NCBI GenBank assembly: GCA_030684815.1
Contig: JAUXXQ010000156.1
Coordinates: 1 to 54,679 of the forward strand
Origin: Methylobacter sp.
GTDB lineage: Bacteria; Pseudomonadota; Gammaproteobacteria; Methylococcales; Methylomonadaceae
Length of the DNA stretch: 54,679 bases
Direction of reading: 5' to 3'
Part shown: positions 43,538-50,320 of the stretch, piece after piece
How the letters are laid out: each line of letters begins with the position of its first letter
Numbering within the stretch: position 1 is the stretch's first letter
Notes under the pieces: model-generated
Database searches by the model: none
What the model was told of the DNA's origin: nothing
What the model saw: the letters and a program-made list of their open reading frames with translations, nothing else
Program-made: the position numbers and the translations under genes

Positions 43538-44347
43538 ATGGAATTAACGCAAACAATAGAATTAATAACACCGGATAGGGCTAGACAGCTATTGGCTCTG
43601 AATACAAGAAATAGACCTCTTGTTAAAGCTAACCTGAATAAGCTTATAGATGAAATAAATAAAGGTTTGTACAAGTTTAACGGCGACTCAATAAAGGTAT
43701 CAAAATCAAATGTTATCCTGGACGGGCAGCATCGTTTAATGGCTATAGTGCACACTGGGATAGCAATTAAGACCGTGGTAATAACAGGATTAGATGATGA
43801 CGTGTTTGACACGATAGACCAAGGCACGGCGAGGACGTTAGGCGCTTTGATCGGGATGGATAAAGTCGATAATTATAATATTTGTGCAGCAATTATTCCG
43901 CTGCTGATGATATATGATGAATCGGGCCTGCCTACAACCAATGGACGTCGATCATCAAAACCAATAATGCTTAAGTATTTTAATGAAAACAAAAATGAAA
44001 TTGTTGCCTCGGCTCGTGCGGCAAGATCCCACAGCACGATGAGCCGATGGCTAACGCCTGCTTACGTCGGTTTTTTGCACGTTATCTTATCTAGAGTGGA
44101 CAACGAGTTATGCGCTGATTTTTTTACAAAAATAGAGACAGGCGTCGGCATGGATGATAATTCCCCAGAGTTTTTGCTACGAGAGAAATTAATAAAGATC
44201 ATTTCGTCAGTAAAAAAAGAAAGCATGTTACATAGAACCGCTTACGTCATTATTGCATGGAATTATATGCGCGAAGGAAAGCGTCCAAAATTGCTGCGAT
44301 GGACAGTGAACGGTGAATACGCACAGGATTTTCCTATAGCAAAATAA
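43538..44347 (+). CDS. ParB/DGQHR-like phage protein, AT-rich
   Basis: 269 residues. The segment GDSIKVSKSNVILDGQHRLMAIVHTG followed by DTIDQGTARTLGAL is the ParB N-terminal-like/DGQHR signature found in phage and actinobacterial proteins, often ones that bind nucleotides or DNA. The C-terminus is helical with no known domain. The gene is clearly more AT-rich than its neighbours, with AGA/ATA codons rare elsewhere in the prophage, which suggests recent acquisition (a moron). It is flanked downstream by a hairpin array. Function unknown. Confidence 0.65.
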   Translation: MELTQTIELITPDRARQLLALNTRNRPLVKANLNKLIDEINKGLYKFNGDSIKVSKSNVILDGQHRLMAIVHTGIAIKTVVITGLDDDVFDTIDQGTARTLGALIGMDKVDNYNICAAIIPLLMIYDESGLPTTNGRRSSKPIMLKYFNENKNEIVASARAARSHSTMSRWLTPAYVGFLHVILSRVDNELCADFFTKIETGVGMDDNSPEFLLREKLIKIISSVKKESMLHRTAYVIIAWNYMREGKRPKLLRWTVNGEYAQDFPIAK

Positions 44348-44349
44348 CT

Positions 44350-44770
44350 AGGCGCGACGGGGTATATACTTAGGCGCGACGGGGTATGTACCCCGTCGCA
44401 ACGTTTTGATGGGAGTACGTTAAAACGTTTCGGACGGGGCAACATGCCCCGTCCAGCTCCTGGGTTACGCTACGCTAACCCGACCTACAAGACTTGGCAG
44501 CGAGACAAATCTAAACGATTGACAAAAGATAACCGTGCGGTTACGCTTTGCATCGGAGCTTCGAATCTCCTTACAGCGGAACCCGCACCCGAAAGACCTG
44601 CGGTATTTTTTTGCCTGCCATTTTTCAACCATTGCGAGCCTATGCCCGCCATGGTTCAGCTTATGTGGCGGGAGTTCCGGGAAATAACCAATACCCGGAG
44701 CAGTCTGTAACTGTTCGAAGCTCCTGCCACTCCCTAACGGGATTTTTTCGAAAAACTACAGGACATTATC
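44350..44770. other. Hairpin array and leader region before the antirepressor gene
   Basis: Four successive hairpins: 44376-44399 (GCGACGGGG/CCCCGTCGC), 44400-44429 (AACGTTTT/AAAACGTT), 44432-44454 (GGACGGGGC/GCCCCGTCC) and 44462-44481 (GGGTTA/TAACCC). TAGGCGCGACGGGGTAT is also directly repeated at 44350 and 44372. Farther on, GGAGCTTCGAA (44555-44565) and TTCGAAGCTCC (44714-44724) are perfect 11-bp inverted repeats 148 bp apart. Frames 44444-44710 and 44548-44829 are open here, but neither has convincing protein features; an Icd/Ash-like leader peptide is possible. Confidence 0.5.
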
Positions 44771-45349
44771 ATGAACACTGCATTACAACCCCAATTCAAC
44801 AATACCCCTGTTGCCATCATCGACCATAACGGCAAGAGGTGGCTCACTTCTGCGCAGGTCGGCATTTGCTTAGGCTATGCCCCCGATCATGCGCGCACCA
44901 GTATTAACAAGCTCTATGCCCGCCATGTCGATGAATTTACCCTGGAAGATTCAACCGAGGTCAAATTGACCTCACCTCAAGGGACGCTACAAAATACCCG
45001 TATATTCTCAGACACCGGCTGCATCAAACTGGCCTTTTTCGCCAACACCAAAGCCTCCAAAGACTTCCGCCACTTTGCCAGCCAAACCTTGGCGGCACAC
45101 AACGCTATCAATCAGGACGTGTATCAACACCTGCACGCCGCCCAGCGCGAAATTTTGCGCCTGAGCCCGCGCCTGCGCGAAGTGCAGACCTTGTTGCAGG
45201 CCGGTTTTAGCAAGTCCCGTTCGTGCCAGCTGCTGCAAATCGGCGAAACCACCTTGCGCGGCGATGTCAACAAGCTCAAAGCCTGCGGCCTTGCGCCCAC
45301 GACGGCTAACAGCCAGCAGCAAGTTGACCTGTTTGGCGGTGACTTATGA
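44771..45349 (+). CDS. Phage antirepressor, BRO-N type
   Basis: 192 residues. N-terminal BRO/antirepressor domain (about 12-110: VAIIDHNGKRWLTSAQVGICLGYA, FSDTGCIKLAFFANTKASKDFRHF) and a C-terminal helical region with a helix-turn-helix (LLQAGFSKSRSCQLLQIGETTLRGDVNKL). Such proteins sequester or displace repressors during induction. ACAGGACATT precedes the start. Overlaps the next gene by 4 bp. Confidence 0.75.
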   Translation: MNTALQPQFNNTPVAIIDHNGKRWLTSAQVGICLGYAPDHARTSINKLYARHVDEFTLEDSTEVKLTSPQGTLQNTRIFSDTGCIKLAFFANTKASKDFRHFASQTLAAHNAINQDVYQHLHAAQREILRLSPRLREVQTLLQAGFSKSRSCQLLQIGETTLRGDVNKLKACGLAPTTANSQQQVDLFGGDL

Positions 45350-45543
45350 GCCTGATCCTTGCCGCCCTCGACCGGCTGGATAACGTGTCCGTCTGCCAGG
45401 GCGTGGTCGCTGATCTGATGGCACCCGGCGAGGACGGCATCGACCGCGACAAACTGGCGCAACTGCTGGCGTTTTTGCAGCAGGAACAGTGCGCCGCCCG
45501 TGAACAATTGGCCGCCGCGCTGCTGCCGGAATTGGTGAGTTAG
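45346..45543 (+). CDS. Small hypothetical protein (65 aa)
   Basis: 65 residues, helical, acidic, starting in ATGA overlap with the antirepressor gene. MSLILAALDRLDNVSVCQGV start; no family recognised. Followed by a terminator, so it ends the transcript. Confidence 0.55.
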   Translation: MSLILAALDRLDNVSVCQGVVADLMAPGEDGIDRDKLAQLLAFLQQEQCAAREQLAAALLPELVS

Positions 45544-45560
45544 CCCACACCGCCCCATTA

Positions 45561-45583
45561 AACCCGCTTCGGCGGGTTTTTTT
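45561..45583 (+). terminator. Terminator after the antirepressor operon
   Basis: AACCCGC-TTC-GGCGGGTT with a seven-T tail, 18 bp after the preceding stop. Probably the end of the early transcript. Confidence 0.85.
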
Positions 45584-45586
45584 ATT

Positions 45587-45697
45587 TCTCGCTCCCAAGC
45601 TCCGGCTTGGGAGTGACTACCCTCAAGCTCTGCTTGCAGGATAGCATCAAGCAGAGCTTGAGGGACTGCATTCCCAAGCTGGAGCTTGGGAACGAGA
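45587..45697. repeat. REP family A, full composite copy
   Basis: Outer palindromes CTCCCAAGCTCCGGCTTGGG and CCCAAGCTGGAGCTTGGG flank an inner stem CTCAAGCTCTGCTTG/CAAGCAGAGCTTGAG. Ends are TCTCG and CGAGA. Confidence 0.8.
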
Positions 45698-45768
45698 CAG
45701 GTCGGTAAAGCGTATTCCGCGCTAGTAGCGACGTGGGCGTCGCTCCCACAACCCACAAAACCCGCTTC

Positions 45769-45792
45769 GGCGGGTTTTTTTATGCGCGGTTA
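45769..45792 (+). terminator. Second copy of the same terminator before mor
   Basis: An AACCCGC-TTC-GGCGGGTT hairpin with T tail identical to that at 45561. It insulates the Mor gene (50 bp on) from upstream transcription. A family B palindrome (GACGTGGGCGTCGCTCCCAC) lies just before it at 45729-45748. Confidence 0.8.
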
Positions 45793-45841
45793 TAAAGCAC
45801 AGGTTTATAATAGCTTGCTTTATAAACCCACAGGAGCCGCC

Positions 45842-46174
45842 ATGTTGCCTGAAAATTACCCGGAAAAACTAATAGAAATGCACCAGCTGCTGTGCGTTGA
45901 GCTGGCTAAGCTGGCACAACCGGATGTGGCGGGTATCGCTTTTTGCGTGACAGAAACCATCCGCGCGCATTATTCCGGGACGCCGCTGTATTTCCCGAAA
46001 GGCGAGGCTTACATTCAGCATCAGCGCAATCTTGAGATTTTTCAAAAATTCGACGGCAGTAATCACGACGCGCTGCACCGCGAGTACGGCCTGACCACCA
46101 AAGAAATCTACCGCATCGTTAAGCGCATGTATGCGTCTGAGCTGGCTAAGCGGCAGATGCGGCTGTTTGATTAA
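45842..46174 (+). CDS. Mor-type middle/late transcription activator
   Basis: 110 residues from MLPENYPEKLIEMH, with CACAGGAGCC as ribosome site. Mor/C family: N-terminal dimerisation region and a C-terminal helix-turn-helix (HDALHREYGLTTKEIYRIVKRMYASELAKRQ). In Mu, Mor activates the middle promoter, which then drives C and late genes. Located between the early terminators and the lysis/head genes, which fits that role. Confidence 0.8.
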   Translation: MLPENYPEKLIEMHQLLCVELAKLAQPDVAGIAFCVTETIRAHYSGTPLYFPKGEAYIQHQRNLEIFQKFDGSNHDALHREYGLTTKEIYRIVKRMYASELAKRQMRLFD

Positions 46175-46298
46175 CACCCCCCCCTCTACGCTTTTAACAG
46201 GCGTTAATTTCCTGCCTCGTTGCCGCCGCCTACACTGGCGGCATGAACATTATCTACCGAATTCAAACCTCTCAACGCGGCATCAGCGGAGTACACCC

Positions 46299-46781
46299 AT
46301 GATAAAACGCAGCAATCTGGCGGCGCTGGCGCTGTCCGCCTCGGCCTTGGTCGGCCTTGCCACTCATGAGGGCTATCGGGGCACGGCGTATATCCCGGTG
46401 CCGGGCGATGTGCCGACTATCGGTTTTGGCACCACCTCAGGCGTTAAATTAGGCGACACAATAACACCTGAAAAAGCCTTGTCCAGGGCGTTGACCGACA
46501 TCCAGGCGTTTGAGGGCGCGCTGAAACGGTGCGTGAAAGTGCCGCTGCATCAGCATGAGTACGATGCGGCGGTGTCGTTTTCGTACAACGTAGGGGCGTC
46601 GGCATTTTGCGGATCGACAATGGTGAAAAAATGGAACGCCGGGGATTATGCCGGTGGTTGTAATGAGTTGCCGCGCTGGGTTAAAGCGGGTGGGCGGGTG
46701 TTGCCGGGGCTGGTCAAGCGGCGCGAGGCGGAACGGGTGTTGTGTTTGGGTTTGTCAATCAATAATGAGGTTAAAAAATGA
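46299..46781 (+). CDS. Endolysin, GH24 lysozyme family, SAR-type N-terminus
   Basis: 160 residues from MIKRSNLAALALSASALVGL. The weakly hydrophobic Ala/Ser/Leu-rich N-terminus (7-21) looks like a signal-arrest-release segment. Catalytic Glu24 in THEGYRGTAY, then GDVPTIGFGTTSG (Asp37, Thr40). The C-terminal part (EYDAAVSFSYNVGASAFCGSTMVKKW, RREAERVLC) is typical of phage lysozymes. Cleaves peptidoglycan at lysis. First gene after Mor. Confidence 0.9.
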   Translation: MIKRSNLAALALSASALVGLATHEGYRGTAYIPVPGDVPTIGFGTTSGVKLGDTITPEKALSRALTDIQAFEGALKRCVKVPLHQHEYDAAVSFSYNVGASAFCGSTMVKKWNAGDYAGGCNELPRWVKAGGRVLPGLVKRREAERVLCLGLSINNEVKK

Positions 46782-47023
46782 ATTATAAGCAGCGCGTTGC
46801 AACTATAAAAAAATTGATGGGTTTGGCGCAGGCGCGGGAGGTTTGCCTGGGTTGCCGTATGGCGTCGGCGGGTTACGGTGCGCCGCCTGGGCTGGTGAAC
46901 AAGGTGCTGACGGCAGAGCTGCTGTTGATTAAGCAGCAGGGCCGTGAGGCGGTGTTTGATTTGCTGCTGCACAGTACGCCGGGGCAGTTTTTGGCGTTTT
47001 TGCGCGAGGTTGAGGGCGCGTAG
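46778..47023 (+). CDS. Hypothetical lysis-region protein (81 aa)
   Basis: 81 residues, MNYKQRVATIKKLMGLAQAREVCLGC..., overlapping the endolysin stop (ATGA). Helical, two cysteines, no membrane segment. No family recognised. Confidence 0.55.
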   Translation: MNYKQRVATIKKLMGLAQAREVCLGCRMASAGYGAPPGLVNKVLTAELLLIKQQGREAVFDLLLHSTPGQFLAFLREVEGA

Positions 47024-47038
47024 GCGTCGAGGATCATT

Positions 47039-47269
47039 ATGAAAAAGTTTTTATTAGACCGCCTGGCCGCCTATTTGCTTGGCTCCAAAGTCTGGGGACA
47101 AGCGCAGGCGGCGGTGCAGATTGTTGAAGAGCCACACAAGACCGGGGCGCAAAAACGCGCCGAGGCGCTGGATTTGTTGAAATCGTTCGGCGTTGGCTTG
47201 ATGGGTTTTATGCTTAATTTGGCGCTTGAGTTAGCGGTTGCAAAGTTGCGGTTTGGCGCTGACAGATGA
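47039..47269 (+). CDS. Putative holin-like or membrane-associated protein
   Basis: 76 residues. A helical N-terminus (LLDRLAAYLLGSKVWGQAQAAVQIVEE) is followed by a hydrophobic helix FGVGLMGFMLNLALELAVA (about 50-68). Position after the endolysin suggests holin or lysis regulator; only one clear membrane helix is seen. Confidence 0.4.
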   Translation: MKKFLLDRLAAYLLGSKVWGQAQAAVQIVEEPHKTGAQKRAEALDLLKSFGVGLMGFMLNLALELAVAKLRFGADR

Positions 47270-47496
47270 GTGACGACGCAGACTTGGCCAATGACACGGC
47301 TGAATTGCTTAATGATATTGCGCTAAAACGTCATCAAGGCCGGGTCATGCAGCATCAAGTTTGGAAGGGTGGCGGTGTGTGCTGTACGGATTGCGATGCA
47401 GTGATTCCGCCGGAACGCCTTGCCGCCCTGCCCGGTTGCGGCCGCTGTGTTGGGTGTCAGACGGCGGTTGAACAGGAGTCGCGCGTATGGCGCTAA
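47266..47496 (+). CDS. TraR/DksA-type zinc finger protein
   Basis: 76 residues. CCTDCDAVIPPERLAALPGCGRCVGCQ is the four-cysteine DksA/TraR zinc finger (about 39-66). Phage TraR-like proteins bind the RNA polymerase secondary channel and shift host transcription. Common at this place in Mu-like and P2-like phages. Confidence 0.85.
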   Translation: MSDDADLANDTAELLNDIALKRHQGRVMQHQVWKGGGVCCTDCDAVIPPERLAALPGCGRCVGCQTAVEQESRVWR

Positions 47497-47509
47497 ACAG
47501 GACCATCAC

Positions 47510-47887
47510 ATGAACGCTATAGACGAGAAATTTATTTTTGACGTGGTGCAGACGCTGCTGATTTCAGCGATCGGCATTTTCAACTGGCTGAACAACCGCC
47601 ATCGGGTGACTAATGCGGCTATCAGTCGGCTGGAAGACAACATCGACACGCGGCTGGATGACCATGCCGTCAGGTTGGCGCGGGTGGAACAGGATTTGAA
47701 AAATGCCCCCAGCCACAGCGACCTGGCGGAAATTTACCGCGAAATGCGCAACATGACCGGGGTGCTGTCGACGATGAACGCGGCGCTGGCCGCGCAATCC
47801 TCGACCCTGTCTGCGCTAAAGGAGCAGGTGGCGCGGATGGATTCATTTTGGCGCACACGGGAATCAACCATTGAGGTTAAAAAATGA
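47510..47887 (+). CDS. DUF2730 family protein (Mu gp25-like)
   Basis: 125 residues. An N-terminal membrane helix (about 8-27: FDVVQTLLISAIGIFNWL) and a long coiled coil (AISRLEDNIDTRLDDHAVRLARVEQDL, SALKEQVARMDSFW). Typical of Mu gp25. The shorter frame start at 47510 is preferred over 47420, which overlaps the DksA gene. Possibly a lysis-related spanin-type element. Confidence 0.75.
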   Translation: MNAIDEKFIFDVVQTLLISAIGIFNWLNNRHRVTNAAISRLEDNIDTRLDDHAVRLARVEQDLKNAPSHSDLAEIYREMRNMTGVLSTMNAALAAQSSTLSALKEQVARMDSFWRTRESTIEVKK

Positions 47888-48177
47888 ATTATAACGAACA
47901 TATGACGGCACACCGCCGCTTAACGGTGCTGGGCATACTGGACCGTTCGCCTGCGTATACCGCGCACGAGGTGGACATCAAGCACACCCTGTCATCCCGA
48001 GGCTTGGCGGTCAGCACGGATAACCTGCGCGCTGATTTGCAATGGTTGCATGAGCAAGGTTTGGTGTTGGCGTTGCATCCTGATGAGGTGTGGTTTGCCA
48101 CACTGACCGCGAAGGGCGGCGATGTGCAGCAGGGCTTGGCCTCAGTGCCGGGCGTGGCACGGCCGGAGCCGCGTTAA
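47884..48177 (+). CDS. Mu gp26-like winged-helix protein
   Basis: 97 residues. TVLGILDRSPAYTAHEVDIKHTLSSRGLAVSTDNLRADLQWLHEQGLV is a winged-helix pattern; WFATLTAKGGDVQQGLA closes it. Conserved between gp25- and gp27-like genes in Mu-like phages. Overlaps neighbours on both sides. Confidence 0.75.
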   Translation: MNYNEHMTAHRRLTVLGILDRSPAYTAHEVDIKHTLSSRGLAVSTDNLRADLQWLHEQGLVLALHPDEVWFATLTAKGGDVQQGLASVPGVARPEPR

Positions 48178-48731
48178 TGCCGCCGCGCAGTCCTTTAGAC
48201 ACCCTGCCCGAACCGGTATTGACCGAACTGAACCAGCGCCTGGTGGCTAACGGCTTTAGCGGCTATATCGCGCTGGCCGACTGGCTGACCGGGCAAGGCT
48301 ACAGTATCAGCAAGTCGTCTGTGCATCGGCACGGCTCGGCATTGCAGGCGAGCATGGAAAAATCGATCAACCGGGCGCGCGAGCGCATGGAAATCGCCAA
48401 GGCCTTGCGCGGCGCGAGCGATGAGGACAAGGCCGCGCTGATGGAGGCGAATGAGATGGTGGCGATGGATCAGATTATGGATTTGTTTGATGCCAGCGCC
48501 GATCTTGAGCCTGCGGAGCGTTTATCGGCCGTGCCCAAGCTGGTGCGGGCGATTGCCGATTTAAACCGGTCGGCGATTGGGTCATCCAAGTGGAAGCGGG
48601 AGTTTGAGGCGGAAATCAGACGGCAGGAACGCGAGGAGTCGGCGCGCCTGGCGACTACGGCGGCCAAGGCGGAAGGGGTGTCCGAGCAAGGCGTGTTGCG
48701 GATTCGGGAAGCGCTGGGCTTTGTCGTTTAG
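48177..48731 (+). CDS. DUF3486 family protein, probable terminase small subunit (Mu gp27)
   Basis: 184 residues from MPPRSPLDTLPEPVLTELNQR. The N-terminal helix-turn-helix (GFSGYIALADWLTGQGYSISKSSVHRHG) and long C-terminal helices match DUF3486, the small terminase of Mu-like phages. It is followed by a REP copy and the large terminase. Confidence 0.85.
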   Translation: MPPRSPLDTLPEPVLTELNQRLVANGFSGYIALADWLTGQGYSISKSSVHRHGSALQASMEKSINRARERMEIAKALRGASDEDKAALMEANEMVAMDQIMDLFDASADLEPAERLSAVPKLVRAIADLNRSAIGSSKWKREFEAEIRRQEREESARLATTAAKAEGVSEQGVLRIREALGFVV

Positions 48732-48841
48732 CTCGTTCCCAAGCTCCAGCTTGGGAATGCAGTCCCTCAAGCTCTGCTTGATGTCACCCGGCAAGCGGAG
48801 CTTGAGGGTAGTCACTCCCAAGCTGGAGCTTGGGAGCGAGA
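48732..48841. repeat. REP family A, full composite copy
   Basis: CTCGTTCCCAAGCTCCAGCTTGGG, inner stem CTCAAGCTCTGCTTG/CAAGCGGAGCTTGAG, and CCCAAGCTGGAGCTTGGGAG with CGAGA end. It separates the two terminase genes. Confidence 0.8.
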
Positions 48842-48880
48842 AACAGGTGGCACATCTCCAACAACTGACGAGACTTAACA

Positions 48881-50320
48881 ATGGCCACACAACGCGGCAA
48901 TGCGAAAATCATCCCGCCCAACCCGGACGGCATTTTTCTGGAAGGCCAGGAACGCTGGATCAAGGACAACTCCCGGCTGAAACTGATGGAGAAAGCCCGG
49001 CAAATCGGTATCAGCTGGTCGACGGCCTACGCGGCGGACGAGCGCACGGCGATGGCCGGGGGCAAATGGGATCAATGGGTATCGAGCCGCGATGACTTAC
49101 AGGCGCGGCTGTTTATCGAAGACTGCAAAATGTGGGCGAAGGTGATGAGCATTGCCGCCGCCGATTTGGGAGAGAGGGTGATTGATGAAAAGACTAAACT
49201 TACCGCGTACGTATTGGAATTCGCCTCCGGTCGGCGGATACACTCGATGTCGTCCAACCCCGATGCGCAGGCCGGTAAACGCGGCGGGCGTATCCTGGAC
49301 GAATTTGCGCTACACCCTGACCCGCGAAAACTCTGGAGCATTGCGTATCCGGGTATTACCTGGGGTGGTTCGATGGAACTTATATCCACCCATCGCGGCA
49401 GCCATAATTTTTTTAACCAGCTGATACGGGAAGTTCGCGAGAACGGCAACCCGAAGAATATCAGCCTGCACCGATTGACCTTGCAGGACGCGCTTGACCA
49501 GGGCTTTTTGTACAAGCTGCAAAAAGCCTTGCCCATAGGCCATGAGGTGATGGCGATGGATGAGGCGGCCTATTTCGATTTTATTAAGAGCGGTTGCGCC
49601 GATGAGGAGAGTTTCCGGCAGGAGTACATGTGCGACCCGGCGGACGATGATTCGGCGTTTTTGGAATACGACCTGATTGCCGGTTGCGAATACGCGGCCT
49701 CAGAGGATTGGGAGGTTGACCTAGCCTGCGCCCGCCGCCGGGGTGCCAAGTTGTACGCGGGGCTGGATATTGGCCGGAAGAAAGATTTAACGGTGTTATG
49801 GGTGTTTGAATTGCTCGGCGATGTGCTGTACACCCGCAAGATCATTGAGCTGCAAAGCATGTCCAAGCCCGATCAGGAAAAGGTGTTGTGGCCGGTGATG
49901 GCGCTGATGGAACGCACCTGTGTCGACTATACCGGTCTGGGCATCGGCTGGGGCGATGATGCGCAACGGGCGTTCGGCGAATACCGCGTTGAGTTGGTGA
50001 CGTTTACCAATCGCGTTAAAGAGGAGCTGGCCTATCCGGTGCGCGGGCGCATGGAGGACAAACGAATCCGCATCCCTTACAAACCGGCCATTCGCGCCGA
50101 TCTGCGTGCAGTCACCAAGGTGGCGACCGCAGCCGGGAATATCCGTTTTACCGCTGAACGCTCTGAAAACGGCCATGCCGATAGATTCTGGGCGCTGGCT
50201 TTAGGTGTCCATGCGGCGTCCACGCCTGCCTCGATAATTGAATACACGCCCCTGCCCGGCAAAGATGACCGGTATTGGGGCAATGATGATTTGGATCTTG
50301 ATAGAAAAGGAGCGTGGTAA
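48881..50320 (+). CDS. Terminase large subunit (Mu gp28-like)
   Basis: 479 residues. ATPase part: Walker-A-like EKARQIGISWS (about 37-47) and Walker B RILDEFAL (about 136-143). Nuclease part: AGLDIGRKKDLTVLWVFE (about 288-306) with the catalytic Asp of RNase-H-type terminases, and a C-terminal DRFWALALGVHAA. Packages DNA by headful cutting from host-flanked ends in Mu. Ends in TAATG overlap with the portal gene. Confidence 0.9.
   Translation: MATQRGNAKIIPPNPDGIFLEGQERWIKDNSRLKLMEKARQIGISWSTAYAADERTAMAGGKWDQWVSSRDDLQARLFIEDCKMWAKVMSIAAADLGERVIDEKTKLTAYVLEFASGRRIHSMSSNPDAQAGKRGGRILDEFALHPDPRKLWSIAYPGITWGGSMELISTHRGSHNFFNQLIREVRENGNPKNISLHRLTLQDALDQGFLYKLQKALPIGHEVMAMDEAAYFDFIKSGCADEESFRQEYMCDPADDDSAFLEYDLIAGCEYAASEDWEVDLACARRRGAKLYAGLDIGRKKDLTVLWVFELLGDVLYTRKIIELQSMSKPDQEKVLWPVMALMERTCVDYTGLGIGWGDDAQRAFGEYRVELVTFTNRVKEELAYPVRGRMEDKRIRIPYKPAIRADLRAVTKVATAAGNIRFTAERSENGHADRFWALALGVHAASTPASIIEYTPLPGKDDRYWGNDDLDLDRKGAW

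Noticed and set aside
44444-44829. Two overlapping leader frames (44444-44710, 44548-44829) as Icd/Ash-like proteins
   Set aside because: Both frames are open and some residues are reminiscent, but neither has a ribosome site or clear family motif; kept only as a possibility within the leader entry.
45124-45756. 210-aa minus-strand ORF across the antirepressor gene and REP
   Set aside because: Runs through a REP element, a terminator and two plus-strand genes; no domain, so chance.
48577-49095. 172-aa ORF spanning the REP at 48732
   Set aside because: It joins antisense-like text of the DUF3486 gene, REP DNA and the terminase start in a wrong frame.
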